A DNA stretch of 64,000 bases from Pseudoxanthomonas sp. GM95 (GCF_900109775.1 NZ_FOAX01000003.1:186001-250000), one strand, 5' to 3'; numbered from the stretch's first letter, positions 44,919 through 53,607 are shown. Numbers and translations: made by a program. The notes: a model not told the origin generated them from the sequence alone.

Positions 44919-45848
44919 TTACAGCGGATTGGCATCCAGGAACGCGCGGATCGCCGGCACCAGTTCGGCGGTCTTGTCTTCCAGCACGTAGTGCCCGGCG
45001 TCCTCGAACGCGGTGACCTGCGCGTTGGGCAGCGCGGCGCGGAAACCGGCGAGGAAATGCTGGTCGAACACGAAGTCCTTCAGGCCCCAGCCGATGAAGG
45101 CCGGGCGATCGGCGAAGGACGGCAGCGCCTGCCCGGCGGCTTCCAGCAGCGACCACGCGCGATCGGCCTTCGAGAGCGGGATGTCCTGCATGAAGCGCAC
45201 GGTGGAGATGCGGTGGGCCCAGCTGTCGTATGGCGACACGTAGGCGCGGCGCACATCGGCCGGAAGCTTCTTCTCGATGCCCACGTACGAGGCACCGCCG
45301 GAGAAGGCGTTGAACGCACGGATGATGAAACTCCCGAACAGCGAATCGCGGCCCAGCGCGATCTGCCACGGCATCGCCTTGGCCGCCGGCAGCGGGAACG
45401 CGGCGGTATTGGTGATCACCAGGCGCTTGACCTGCGCCGCATGCGTCAGCGCCCAGCCGAAGCCGATCATGCCGCCCCAGTCGTGCACCGCCAGCGTCAC
45501 CGGCGTGGCGTCGTCGATGCCGGCGTGGCGCAGCAGCGCCTGCAGGTCGTCCACGCGCGATTGCAGCGTGTAGTCGTAGGCCGGCGCGTTCTTGCCGTGC
45601 GGATGCGACAGTCCGCCGCCGTCGTCAGGCTTGTCGGAAAAGCCCATGCCGACATGGTCGGGCACGATGCATCGGTAGCGATCGGACAGCCCGCTGACCA
45701 GGTTGCGCCAGTAATAGCTCCACGACGGGTTGCCGTGCAGCATCACCACCACCTCGCCCTCGCGCGGACCTTCGTCCAGATACGACATCGCAATGCCGGG
45801 CCGCACCTCGAAGCGCTTGGGGGTGAAGGGATAACCGGGAAGCTGCAT
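44919..45848 (-). CDS. oleB: OleB beta-lactone decarboxylase (alpha/beta hydrolase)
   Basis: A 309-residue enzyme of the haloalkane dehalogenase-like alpha/beta hydrolase group that splits the OleC beta-lactone into a long-chain cis-olefin and CO2. The oxyanion motif HGNPSWSYYWRNL and the nucleophile elbow AVHDWGGMIGFGWAL (Asp in HDWGG) are intact; the catalytic His is in EDAGHYVLED near the C-terminus. The ATG at 45848 (MQLPGYPFTPKRFEV) gives the normal length; the open frame further upstream overlaps the divergent gene. Confidence 0.92.
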   Translation of the reverse strand: MQLPGYPFTPKRFEVRPGIAMSYLDEGPREGEVVVMLHGNPSWSYYWRNLVSGLSDRYRCIVPDHVGMGFSDKPDDGGGLSHPHGKNAPAYDYTLQSRVDDLQALLRHAGIDDATPVTLAVHDWGGMIGFGWALTHAAQVKRLVITNTAAFPLPAAKAMPWQIALGRDSLFGSFIIRAFNAFSGGASYVGIEKKLPADVRRAYVSPYDSWAHRISTVRFMQDIPLSKADRAWSLLEAAGQALPSFADRPAFIGWGLKDFVFDQHFLAGFRAALPNAQVTAFEDAGHYVLEDKTAELVPAIRAFLDANPL

Positions 45849-46007
45849 CAGGCGGCGTCTGCGGATGGCGGGCGGGCGCGCATTGTAGGCCAACGGTCTG
45901 GAGGGACGCGGCGGATCCGTCGCTGCGCCTGCACGTCGTAGCCCGCGGACACATCGCAAGCGCATCGCAGGCACTACCATGAGGCACCTTTTTCGCTGCC
46001 CACTGCC

Positions 46008-46748
46008 ATGCCTGCCTCCATCACGCCTCCCTCCAGCCTCGACGACGACCAGATCGAGCGCCTGTCCGACCTGCTGGATCGGCGCGCGGTGCCGTTCAAG
46101 GGGTTCAACCTGGAGGCCCTGGACGGGTTCCTTTCGGCGATCGCGGTGTCGCCGTCGGAGATCCCGCAGAGCGAATGGGAGCCGCTGGTCTGGGGCGGCA
46201 AGCCGCCGCGCTGGGACAGCCCCGAGGAAGCCGCGCAGGTGCAGCAGCTGCTGCTGGGCCACTGGAACATGTGTACCGCCCGCGTCCGCCACGATGGCGA
46301 CAGCCTGCCCGACCATCTCGCCCCGTTGATGTGGCTGCCCGAGGATCCGGAACTGACCGGCGAGGAGGCGCTGCGCGAGGACGAACTCGACGTCGGCGGC
46401 GACTGGGCGCTGGGCTTTTTCACCGCCGCGGAACTGCGCGAGGCCGAATGGGACCAGTGGCTGGATGACAACGACTGGATCGAGGAGCTTTTCGATTTCC
46501 TCGATCGCCTGGCCAGCGGCGAATCGATCAATGCCGAAGATCCGACCGCGCCGGGCACGCCGGTCAGCTACCGCGAGCGGCTGGAGATCATCTCGGGCAT
46601 CCCGTCCATGCTGGCCGACCTCAACCACCACCGCGTCGAGGCCCTGACCCCGCGCACGCCGGTCCGCCGCGACGACGCACCCGGCCGCAACGACCTGTGC
46701 AGCTGTGGTAGCGGCAAGAAGTACAAGAAGTGCTGCGGCGCGCAGTGA
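46008..46748 (+). CDS. YecA/UPF0149 family protein with C-terminal SEC-C motif
   Basis: A 246-residue soluble protein. Residues ~12-190 form the helical UPF0149 (YecA) domain, with the family motif LEALDGFLSAIAVSP near the start and many acidic residues. The C-terminus ends in a SEC-C zinc motif, GRNDLCSCGSGKKYKKCCG, as at the tail of SecA. Such proteins may act as SecA-linked or ribosome-associated factors; this is not settled. It lies between oleB and oleA on the opposite strand, divergent from oleB and convergent with oleA. Confidence 0.88.
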   Translation: MPASITPPSSLDDDQIERLSDLLDRRAVPFKGFNLEALDGFLSAIAVSPSEIPQSEWEPLVWGGKPPRWDSPEEAAQVQQLLLGHWNMCTARVRHDGDSLPDHLAPLMWLPEDPELTGEEALREDELDVGGDWALGFFTAAELREAEWDQWLDDNDWIEELFDFLDRLASGESINAEDPTAPGTPVSYRERLEIISGIPSMLADLNHHRVEALTPRTPVRRDDAPGRNDLCSCGSGKKYKKCCGAQ

Positions 46749-46780
46749 GTCGCGCTTAAGGAGCAGGTCTCCACATACGA

Positions 46781-46805
46781 CAAGGGCCGGACGAGCCGGC
46801 CCTTG
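46781..46805. terminator. Hairpin between the SEC-C gene and oleA
   Basis: Perfect 10-bp stem caagggccgg (46781-46790) / ccggcccttg (46796-46805) with loop acgag, between the convergent SEC-C gene and oleA. There is no T-run; it is a probable bidirectional terminator. Confidence 0.6.
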
Positions 46806-46837
46806 CCTGATTCAAGGCGACGCGCTTGTCAGCGCAA

Positions 46838-47854
46838 TCACCACACCACTTCGGCCATCGTGCAGTTCAGGCCCGAGCCGATGCCCAGCAGGGCAATGCG
46901 GTCGCCCTTCTTCAGACGGCCCAGCTCCTTGAGCTTGCTCAGCACGATCGGCACCGAGGCCGGGCCGATGTTGCCGTGCTCGCCGAAGATGGTCATGACC
47001 TTCTTCGGGTCGATGCCGAAGGTCTTCACGAACGCCTGCGTATGCGGCTGGCTGACCTGGTGGATGATGAACTGGTCGATCTCGTCCACCGCCCAGCCCA
47101 GCACCTGGCGCGCGGCCACGAAGGTCTTCTGCGCCAGCTTCATGCCCTCGATCAGCAGCATCTTGGTGTCGGTGACCATGCGGTCCAGGTTGCCGCGGCA
47201 CAGCTTGTTCCACTCGGTGGCCGAGCGGGTCACGCCGCCCTTGTACACCGGCGCGTCGGGCACCAGCTCGCGGCGCGCCATGACCATCGCGACCGAGCCG
47301 CAGCCCAGGGTCAGCGCAGCCAGTTCATCGCGGAACTGGGCTTCGGTAACGTCCGGCGCGGTCATGCGCTCGAGGGTCTTCTCGTAGACCAGGTTGGCGG
47401 TCTCGCCATCGACGACCAGCGCGTATTCGATCTCGCCGCGCTCGATCATGCGGGCGGCGATGTCCATGCCGTTGATGAACGCCAGGCAGGCATTGGCCAC
47501 GTCGAACGCCATGCAATGGTCGCCCACGCCCAGGTTGCCCGAGACGATCGAGGCGGTGGACGGCTCGAGGAAGTCGCGGCTGACCGAGGTGTTGACCAGC
47601 AGGCCCAGGTGCCCGGCTTCGATGCCGGCATCGACCAGCGCCTTGCGCGCGGCCATCGTCGCAGCGTCGGAGGCCAGGGTTTCGTCGTCCCACAGACGGC
47701 GCGCATGCACGCCCGCGACGTCGTTGAGCACGTCGGTCTTGATCCCGAGCCGGTCAAACGTCGGCTGCAGGCGGGCGTTGATTTCGGCGGAGGTCAGTGT
47801 GTGCGGCGCATCGACATGCGCCAGTCCCGCGATGGAGACGTTCTGAAAAAGCAT
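46838..47854 (-). CDS. oleA: OleA, fatty acyl-CoA head-to-head condensing thiolase
   Basis: A 338-residue thiolase-fold enzyme that joins two fatty acyl-CoAs by Claisen condensation into a 2-alkyl-3-oxo acid, the first step of long-chain olefin synthesis. It starts MLFQNVSIAGLAHVDAPH at 47854. The nucleophilic Cys is Cys123 in DVANACLAFING, the His is in DQFIIHQVS, and the Asn is in GEHGNIGPAS. As I recall it, the sequence is almost collinear with X. campestris OleA. It is the first ole gene in transcription order but is separated from oleB by an opposite-strand gene. Confidence 0.95.
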   Translation of the reverse strand: MLFQNVSIAGLAHVDAPHTLTSAEINARLQPTFDRLGIKTDVLNDVAGVHARRLWDDETLASDAATMAARKALVDAGIEAGHLGLLVNTSVSRDFLEPSTASIVSGNLGVGDHCMAFDVANACLAFINGMDIAARMIERGEIEYALVVDGETANLVYEKTLERMTAPDVTEAQFRDELAALTLGCGSVAMVMARRELVPDAPVYKGGVTRSATEWNKLCRGNLDRMVTDTKMLLIEGMKLAQKTFVAARQVLGWAVDEIDQFIIHQVSQPHTQAFVKTFGIDPKKVMTIFGEHGNIGPASVPIVLSKLKELGRLKKGDRIALLGIGSGLNCTMAEVVW

Positions 47855-48002
47855 TGGACGGGTGCCCAGGCTCAGGCGAAGGGGCGCCAAGGGTAGCCGG
47901 TTCCGGGCTTTAACGCATCTTTGACGCAGCGCGCAACGCCGGCAGCCATGCCGGCTACGTCGCCCTACGGGCCAGTATCGTGACGAGGTTCAGCCAGCGG
48001 GT

Positions 48003-48311
48003 TCAGCGGCAGCGGTAGGCGCCGAAGCGCTGTTCGCCATCGACCGGCTCGGTCATCGGCTGGATCGTGTCGGCCTGCAGGCTCATGGCTTCATTGCGGG
48101 CCAGGGTCTCCAGCTCGTCGCGGACCTTGACCTCGTTGCGGTTGTAGAAGACCACGCGGTCCTTCACCGAGACGCCCACCTCACCCAGCTTCTGGCAGCT
48201 GCTCGGGGTACCGGCCGGGATGACCTTGATCGCGTTGGCCTGCGGGGACAGCTCCACCCAGGTGCAGGCGGACAGCAGGGGCAGCAGGGCAGCGAGGGCG
48301 ATCAGGCGCAT
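48003..48311 (-). CDS. DUF4156 lipoprotein
   Basis: A 102-residue lipoprotein. The signal LIALAALLPLLSAC ends in a lipobox (LSAC), and the mature part starts TWVELSPQANAIKVI and contains SCQKLGEVGVSVKDRV and ARNEAMSLQADTI, the typical DUF4156 pattern (RcsF-like small outer-membrane lipoproteins). Two mature cysteines, one in SCQKLG and one in the last four residues (YRCR), could form a disulfide. The function is unknown. A palindromic repeat lies upstream of its start. Confidence 0.85.
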   Translation of the reverse strand: MRLIALAALLPLLSACTWVELSPQANAIKVIPAGTPSSCQKLGEVGVSVKDRVVFYNRNEVKVRDELETLARNEAMSLQADTIQPMTEPVDGEQRFGAYRCR

Positions 48312-48397
48312 GGGGGCTCCGGTCGGAAAAGCGGCGGTCGGGCCTGCATGGTGCCGCAGCAAAGATGAACGGGGAAGCGGAAAAACTCCTCCGCGTG

Positions 48398-48488
48398 TTG
48401 TGGGAGCCGCTCGGTATGGCCTTGGGCCATCAGCGGCGATGGGCTTTCCTCTGCAGAGCCTCATCGCTGCTGAAGCAGCTCCCACATC
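48398..48488. repeat. Palindromic intergenic repeat, copy C (with an inserted hairpin)
   Basis: Same element as copy A, but the left arm is split. After gtgggagccgct come about 17 extra bases including atggcc-ttg-ggccat, itself a small perfect hairpin, before the arm resumes with cagcggcgatggg. The right arm (tcatcgctgctgaagcagct and onwards) is unbroken. It lies between the DUF4156 start and the end of the M16 peptidase gene. Confidence 0.85.
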
Positions 48489-48520
48489 AGAAGCTCTCGC
48501 ATCTCGCTAGCTGGCGCTGC

Positions 48521-48562
48521 CCAACAAAAAGCCCCGGCACGCACGGGGCGCACCGGGGCTTT
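48521..48562 (-). terminator. Intrinsic terminator after the M16 peptidase gene
   Basis: Stem aaagccccgg (48528-48537) / ccggggcttt (48553-48562). Read on the minus strand it is followed by tttttgttgg, a good U-rich tail, 23 bases after the M16 stop codon. Confidence 0.8.
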
Positions 48563-48584
48563 CGAACACAACGCTGGCGTCGGA

Positions 48585-51470
48585 TTACTTCGCCGGCTTG
48601 GCCTGCGCCTTGGCGGCCGTGACCGGCTTGCCGTCGGCATCGATCACCGACAGTTCGCCCAGCTTCAAGGCTTCGATCGGCGCCTGGATCTTGGACAGGT
48701 CGCCCACGATCACCCAGGTCAGGGCGTTGGCATCGATGCCCTTGGCCGCGGCGTTGGCCTGGGCCGGGGTGAACGCTGCCACCTGCTCGTTGCGCACCTG
48801 CACCCAGTTGTCCGGGCGGCCGTAGCGGACGATGCCGCCGATGGTGCTCATGACCGCATCGGCCGTCTCGTAGGCACCGGGCTGGCTACGCAGCTCGTTG
48901 GCGACGATCTTGTCGACTTCGGCCGCCGTCGCCGGCGCCTTGCCGGTGGTGTACTCGACGATCTCGCGCTGCATCTCGGCGACCGACTCGGCGGTCTTGT
49001 CGATCTGCACCGGCGCCACCGACAGGAACGGACGCTGGCCCAGCGCATTGGTCAGCACGGTGCGGGCACCGTAGGACCAGTGCTTGTCCTCGCGCAGGTT
49101 CATGTTCAGGCGCGAGGTGAAGGTGCCGCCCAGCACGTCGTTGGACAGGCCCAGCTGCACCGACCCGGCATCCTTGGTCGACGGCATCAGTTCGCCGGCA
49201 TAGATATTGGCCTGCACCGCCCCAGGCTGGTCGATCAGGAACACGCGCGGCTTGGCCGGACGCTTCACCGCCGGGATCTCCACGCCGGCCTTGGCTTCGC
49301 CTTCGCCCTTCCAGTCGCCGAAGTACTTGTCCAGCATCGGCACGATCTGGGCCAGGGTGGTGTCACCGACCACGATCACCGTGGCCTTCTCCGGACGCAG
49401 CCACTGCTTCTGGTAGTTCAGCAGGTCCTCGCGGCCCAGCGCGGCAATGGCGGTTTCCGTGCCAGAGCCGGTGAACGGAATGCCGTAGGGATGCGCTTCG
49501 CCGTACAGCAGCGGCGGCAGCACGCGCAGCGCGGCGGTCTGCGGACGCGCCTTCTCCTGGGCGATGCCGGCGATCCACTGGGCCTTGACCCGGTTGATCT
49601 CCGATGGCTCGAAGCGCGGCGCGCGCAGCATGGTCGAGAACAGGCCGACCGACGCGTCCAGGTTTTCCTTCAGCGCCGACAGCGACGCGGTGGCGCCATC
49701 GAGCGAGGCACCGGCTTCCATCGCCGCGCCCAGTTCTTCCGAGCGCGACTTGAACGCCAGCGAGCCCAGCTCGCCGGCGCCTTCGCCCAGCATCGAGGTC
49801 GCAAACCCGGCCGTGCCCAGCTTGCCGCCGTGATCGCTGGCGTAGCCGCCGTCGAAGTCGTAGCTGATGTTGACCACCGGAATCTCATGGCGCTCGGCCA
49901 GGACCACGGTGCTGCCGTTCTTGAGCTTGGCGTGCTGCAGGGCCGGGAACTTCAGGTCCGGGAAGCTCTCCACCTTGGGCACGCCGGCCTTGCGGTCGAC
50001 GGTGCTGGCGGTGGTGGTGTACTTGGCGTCGGGCTTGGGCGTGGTGAACGGCTTGGGCTTGGCCGAGGTCTCTTCCACCAGCGGCTGACGCGCACCCGGC
50101 TTGACCACGAAGGTGTGGCTTGGGTTGCCCAGCCACTTGGCGGCCGCCGCGCGGACCTGCTCGACAGTGGCGTTGTTGACGTTGGCCAGCGACGCGCGGA
50201 AGCAGCCCGGGTCGCCGGTGAAGGTCGCGCAGGAAGCCAGCGCGTCAGCCTTGCCGCCGAAGCCACCGATGCGCTCGATGCCGCGGATGAAGCTGGCGCG
50301 GTAGGTGGTCTTGGCGCGCTCCAGTTCTTCTTCCGTCGGGCCGTCCTTGATCAGGCGGGCCAGCTCTTCGTTGATGACCGCCTCGACCTTGGCTTCGTCC
50401 ACGCCGGTCTTGACCGTGGCGCGGATGGAGAAGTTACCGGCCAGCTGCGAGTTGTAGTTGGCCGTGCCGATGCTGTCGACCAGCTGGTCCTTGTGGACCA
50501 GGCGCGCGTCCAGGCGCGAGCTGGCGCTGCCGCCCAGCACGTCGGAGACCAGGTCGAGCAGGTCGGCATCCTGGGTGGCGGCCTGCGGCACGTTCCACAG
50601 GCGCTGCACCATCACCTGCGGCACCTTGTCTTCCAGGGTGGTGCGGCCGTCCTTCTTCAGTACGGCGATGTCGACCTTGGGCTGGGCCATGGTCGGGGTG
50701 GCGGGGATGTCGCCGAAGTACTTGGCGACCTTCTCCTTGGCCGTGGCCAGGTCGATGTCGCCGGCCAGCACCAGCACCGAGTTGTTGGGGCCGTACCAGG
50801 TCTTGAACCAGGTCTTGACGTCGTCCAGCGAGGCGGCGTTGAGGTCGTTCATCGAGCCGATCGTGGTGTGGTGGTACGGGTGGCCCACCGGGTACATCGT
50901 GCGCGCAACCACTTCGCGCAGCTGGCCGTAGGGCTGGTTCTCGCCCTGGCGCTTTTCGTTCTGGACCACGCCGCGCTGCTCGTCGAGCGTCTTCTGGTCG
51001 ATCGCGCCGACAAGGTGGCCCATGCGGTCCGATTCCATCCACAGCGCCATGTCCAGCGCGGTGGTGGGCACGTTCTCGAAGTAGTTGGTGCGATCGGTGT
51101 TCGTCGTGCCGTTCATGTCGGTGGCACCGGCCTGCTCGAACGGGGCGAAGAACTCGCCCGGCGCGTTCTCGCTGCCGTTGAACATCAGGTGCTCGAACAG
51201 GTGCGCGAAGCCGCTGCGACCGGCCGGCTCGTCCTTGCTGCCCACGTGGTACCAGAGGTTCACCGCCACGATCGGCGCCTTGCGGTCGGTGTGCACGATC
51301 ACGTGCAGGCCGTTGGGCAGGGTGAACTGCTCGAAGGGAATGTCGACCTTGGCCGGTGCGGTCGCGGTGGTCGGCGCCTGGGCGGTGGCGCTGGCAGCCA
51401 CACCACCCAGCAGGGCGGTGGACAGGGCCAGGGCGAGCAGGCGGATCTGGGGACGCGGCGAAGTGCGCAT
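48585..51470 (-). CDS. M16 family metallopeptidase (double domain, exported)
   Basis: A 961-residue periplasmic protease with a signal peptide (LLALALSTALLGGVAASATAQ). The N-terminal half is an active M16 unit, with the inverted zinc motif HLFEH at residues 90-94 followed by LMFNGSENA, and the distal Glu region near NEKRQGE. The C-terminal half (from ~500) repeats the fold without the zinc motif, as in pitrilysin-type single-chain enzymes. The start at 51470 is set by the signal peptide; the longer open frame upstream has no homology. It probably degrades exported peptides. Confidence 0.93.
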   Translation of the reverse strand: MRTSPRPQIRLLALALSTALLGGVAASATAQAPTTATAPAKVDIPFEQFTLPNGLHVIVHTDRKAPIVAVNLWYHVGSKDEPAGRSGFAHLFEHLMFNGSENAPGEFFAPFEQAGATDMNGTTNTDRTNYFENVPTTALDMALWMESDRMGHLVGAIDQKTLDEQRGVVQNEKRQGENQPYGQLREVVARTMYPVGHPYHHTTIGSMNDLNAASLDDVKTWFKTWYGPNNSVLVLAGDIDLATAKEKVAKYFGDIPATPTMAQPKVDIAVLKKDGRTTLEDKVPQVMVQRLWNVPQAATQDADLLDLVSDVLGGSASSRLDARLVHKDQLVDSIGTANYNSQLAGNFSIRATVKTGVDEAKVEAVINEELARLIKDGPTEEELERAKTTYRASFIRGIERIGGFGGKADALASCATFTGDPGCFRASLANVNNATVEQVRAAAAKWLGNPSHTFVVKPGARQPLVEETSAKPKPFTTPKPDAKYTTTASTVDRKAGVPKVESFPDLKFPALQHAKLKNGSTVVLAERHEIPVVNISYDFDGGYASDHGGKLGTAGFATSMLGEGAGELGSLAFKSRSEELGAAMEAGASLDGATASLSALKENLDASVGLFSTMLRAPRFEPSEINRVKAQWIAGIAQEKARPQTAALRVLPPLLYGEAHPYGIPFTGSGTETAIAALGREDLLNYQKQWLRPEKATVIVVGDTTLAQIVPMLDKYFGDWKGEGEAKAGVEIPAVKRPAKPRVFLIDQPGAVQANIYAGELMPSTKDAGSVQLGLSNDVLGGTFTSRLNMNLREDKHWSYGARTVLTNALGQRPFLSVAPVQIDKTAESVAEMQREIVEYTTGKAPATAAEVDKIVANELRSQPGAYETADAVMSTIGGIVRYGRPDNWVQVRNEQVAAFTPAQANAAAKGIDANALTWVIVGDLSKIQAPIEALKLGELSVIDADGKPVTAAKAQAKPAK

Positions 51471-51935
51471 GAAGCTCCTTTGATTCAACGAATGTCCGTG
51501 CGGCGCGCGGGCCGCGGCGGGTGAAGGTAACAGCCTGACGATGCTAGGCCGCGGGTCCCGGCTTGGCTCTAGGCCACAAGCCATGGTCGGCCGGTTCCGG
51601 ACACTTTCGTCATCCAGCGCGGGGCGGCTGGTGCGTTCTCGCTGGATTCCTGACCCGGATTCAAACCTTCCAGGCGCGCGCTGCATCAGATGGGGCATGT
51701 ACGCGGACACGTTCGCGGACAGCGGACACACCCGGCCTGACTGGAATCCAAGCAAAAACAACATCTTGCGATTGGCATGGCGCCTGCTTTCCTCCACCAG
51801 CGCTCGAACCGCCAGACGCCAACTTGAACGAAGACTGAATTGAAGCGGAATTTTCTCTTTCCGCGCTTGACCGAGCTGATTAGGTGTTCTACCTTACTAC
51901 CACACCACGCAACGACATCACTACGGAGATACGAC
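51471..51935. other. 465-bp gap between the M16 peptidase and the secreted repeat protein
   Basis: A divergent region without a gene I can support. It contains three spaced copies of gcggac(ac) at 51703-51729 and an AT-richer stretch from about 51760 to the candidate promoter at 51867-51895. The open frames here look like chance frames in GC-rich DNA. Confidence 0.5.
51867..51895 (+). promoter_or_regulatory. Candidate promoter of the secreted repeat protein
   Basis: TTGACC (51867-51872), a 17-base spacer, then TACCTT (51890-51895), 41 bases before the ATG. The -35 box is good, the -10 weak. A purine-rich tacggagat ribosome site precedes the start codon. Confidence 0.45.
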
Positions 51936-52394
51936 ATGAACGCCAATGCCCTGCTGCCGCTGACCGCCGCCACCCTGTTCGCCCTGTGCGCCGGCTCGAT
52001 GGTCCTGTCCCATAACGCCCGCTCCGCCGATCCGGTCGCCACGACCACCACCATCGTCGACATGCCCACCGTCAGCGTTCGCCCCGATCCGGCCGACCTT
52101 GCCTACTTCAATGCCACCCAGAGCGCGCGCATCGTCGACCTGCCGGCGGTGACGGTGACTCCGGACCTGACCGACCTGGCCTACTTCGAAGCCACCCGCG
52201 GCGCCGCCCGTGTCGTCGACCTGGCCACCATCACCGTGCGCCCGGCTGCCGAAGACATGGCGTGGTATCTGGCACACCAGGCCGGCCAGGTCGCTGCCGC
52301 CGTGGACACCTCGGCCCTGCGTGCCAGCGCCAGCCAGATCGACGCGCAGATTGCCGCCAGCGCCGCCACCCTGGTCAGCAGCGCCACCCGCTGA
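51936..52394 (+). CDS. Secreted protein with three internal repeats, family unknown
   Basis: A 152-residue protein with an N-terminal hydrophobic segment (LLPLTAATLFALCAGSMVL) that looks like a signal peptide cleaved near NARSA. The mature chain has three tandem units of 26-27 residues: VDMPTVSVRPDPADLAYF (from 41), VDLPAVTVTPDLTDLAYF (from 67) and VDLATITVRPAAEDMAWY (from 94). An Ala/Ser-rich helical end follows. I do not recognise the family. The start at 51936 has a CGGAG ribosome site. It is transcribed alone, divergent from the M16 peptidase. It could be a periplasmic or surface protein. Confidence 0.75.
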   Translation: MNANALLPLTAATLFALCAGSMVLSHNARSADPVATTTTIVDMPTVSVRPDPADLAYFNATQSARIVDLPAVTVTPDLTDLAYFEATRGAARVVDLATITVRPAAEDMAWYLAHQAGQVAAAVDTSALRASASQIDAQIAASAATLVSSATR

Positions 52395-52561
52395 ACCTGC
52401 AGCGCGGGCCCGACGTGCGCACCCAAACAGCGCCGCGCCCGCCTGCAGTGAAGGGGTTCGATTGAGCCTCTAGACTTGTCGGGCCTTCCCTCGCGCCCGT
52501 GCCCCATGCATCCCCCGATCCGCTTTCGCGCCATCCCCGCTGCTTTCGACGTCCGCGCCGC

Positions 52562-53041
52562 ATGAGCGCACCGTTCCAGCTTGATGTGCTGCTGTACCAG
52601 CCAGAGATCCCGCCCAACACGGGCAACGTGATCCGGCTGTGCGCCAACACCGGCGCGCGCCTGCACCTGATCCGCCCGCTCGGTTTCGCCCTGGAAGACC
52701 GCCAGCTCAAGCGCGCCGGGCTGGATTACCACGAGTACGCCAACCTGCAGGTCCACGACGACCTGCCCGCCGCGCTGGCCACCATCGCCCCGCGGCGGCT
52801 GTTTGCCCTGAGCACCCGCGGCCGGCATCGCTACGATGCGGTCGAATACGGCCCCGGCGACGCCTTCCTGTTCGGCCCGGAAACCCGTGGCTTGCCGGCG
52901 GAGGTGCTTGAGTCGGTCCCGCCGGAACAGCGCCTGCGCCTGCCGATGCGCCCGGACAACCGCAGCCTCAACCTGTCCAACACCGTGGCGATCATGGTGT
53001 TCGAAGCCTGGCGCCAGCAGGGCTTCGGCGGCGGCGCCTGA
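52562..53041 (+). CDS. trmL: tRNA (cytidine/uridine-2'-O-)-methyltransferase TrmL
   Basis: A 159-residue SPOUT-fold enzyme that methylates the wobble ribose at position 34 of tRNA-Leu using S-adenosylmethionine. Motif 1 is [17 protein letters not shown] near residue 16, motif 2 is [10 protein letters not shown], and motif 3 is [20 protein letters not shown], which forms the knot. Length equals the compact TrmL family. The start at 52562 gives [22 protein letters not shown], the expected N-terminus. Confidence 0.95.
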   Translation: MSAPFQLDVLLYQPEIPPNTGNVIRLCANTGARLHLIRPLGFALEDRQLKRAGLDYHEYANLQVHDDLPAALATIAPRRLFALSTRGRHRYDAVEYGPGDAFLFGPETRGLPAEVLESVPPEQRLRLPMRPDNRSLNLSNTVAIMVFEAWRQQGFGGGA

Positions 53042-53061
53042 ATGGTGGCGATACTTATCGC

Positions 53062-53093
53062 TTGCAATTAGATTGTGTGCGATCTAAATTGCA
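53062..53093. promoter_or_regulatory. Candidate OhrR operator upstream of ohrR
   Basis: Between trmL and the MarR-type gene, ttgcaatt (53062-53069) and aattgca (53087-53093) form the outer arms of an inverted repeat, with ATTGTGTGCGAT (53072-53083) in the middle. The inner 12-mer recurs as ATCGTGCGCGAT in front of ohr, ten of twelve bases identical. It ends five bases before the ohrR ATG. Confidence 0.6.
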
Positions 53094-53097
53094 CGCC

Positions 53098-53553
53098 ATG
53101 GCTTCCCAAGACGCCCCGACCCGCGACCTGCTGCATCTGGACAATCAGGTGTGCTTCGCCCTGTACTCGGCCAACCTGGCGCTGACCCGCGCCTACCGCG
53201 GCCTGCTGGCGGACCTGGGCCTGACCTACCCGCAGTACCTGGTGATGCTGGTGCTGTGGCAGCAGGATGGCCAGACCGTGTCGGCGATTGGCGAGAAGCT
53301 CTTCCTCGATTCGGCCACGCTCACTCCGCTGCTCAAGCGCCTGCAGGCTGCGGGCCTGGTGAGCCGCACCCGCGCCACCCAGGACGAACGCCAGGTGGTG
53401 ATCGCCCTGACCGAGGCCGGCACCGCCCTGCGCAGTCGCGCCAAGGCCGTGCCCGAAGGGCTGATGTGCGCCATGGACTGCACCCCGGACACTTTGCTCA
53501 AGCTCAAGGCCGAGCTGGAAACCCTGCGCGACAACCTCGGCCGCAATACCTGA
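53098..53553 (+). CDS. ohrR: MarR-family peroxide sensor OhrR
   Basis: A 151-residue winged-helix repressor that senses organic hydroperoxides. The reactive cysteine is Cys19 in [12 protein letters not shown], the position and context of OhrR. The DNA-binding wing lies in [37 protein letters not shown], in outline. Two further C-terminal cysteines (MCAMDC) fit the two-cysteine type of Xanthomonas OhrR. The target gene ohr follows 83 bp downstream on the same strand, and similar operator-like sequences precede both genes. Confidence 0.93.
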   Translation: MASQDAPTRDLLHLDNQVCFALYSANLALTRAYRGLLADLGLTYPQYLVMLVLWQQDGQTVSAIGEKLFLDSATLTPLLKRLQAAGLVSRTRATQDERQVVIALTEAGTALRSRAKAVPEGLMCAMDCTPDTLLKLKAELETLRDNLGRNT

Positions 53554-53593
53554 TCCACACCCACGCTTTTCCACCCTCGCGCCACGCCTTATA

Positions 53594-53607
53594 AATCGTG
53601 CGCGATT
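53594..53607. promoter_or_regulatory. Candidate OhrR operator upstream of ohr
   Basis: aatcg-tgcg-cgatt, an inverted repeat with a four-base spacer, about 30 bases before the ohr start. Its core ATCGTGCGCGAT (53595-53606) parallels the motif in front of ohrR. Confidence 0.5.

Noticed and set aside
49080..51524. 814-codon open frame on the + strand opposite the M16 peptidase
   Set aside because: It mirrors the codons of a clear M16 gene, is rich in Arg, His, Gln and Gly, lacks domain-like blocks, and is a common artefact in GC-rich DNA.
51541..51843. 100-codon open frame upstream of the secreted repeat protein
   Set aside because: No ribosome site, no conserved pattern, and it sits in a region that looks regulatory.
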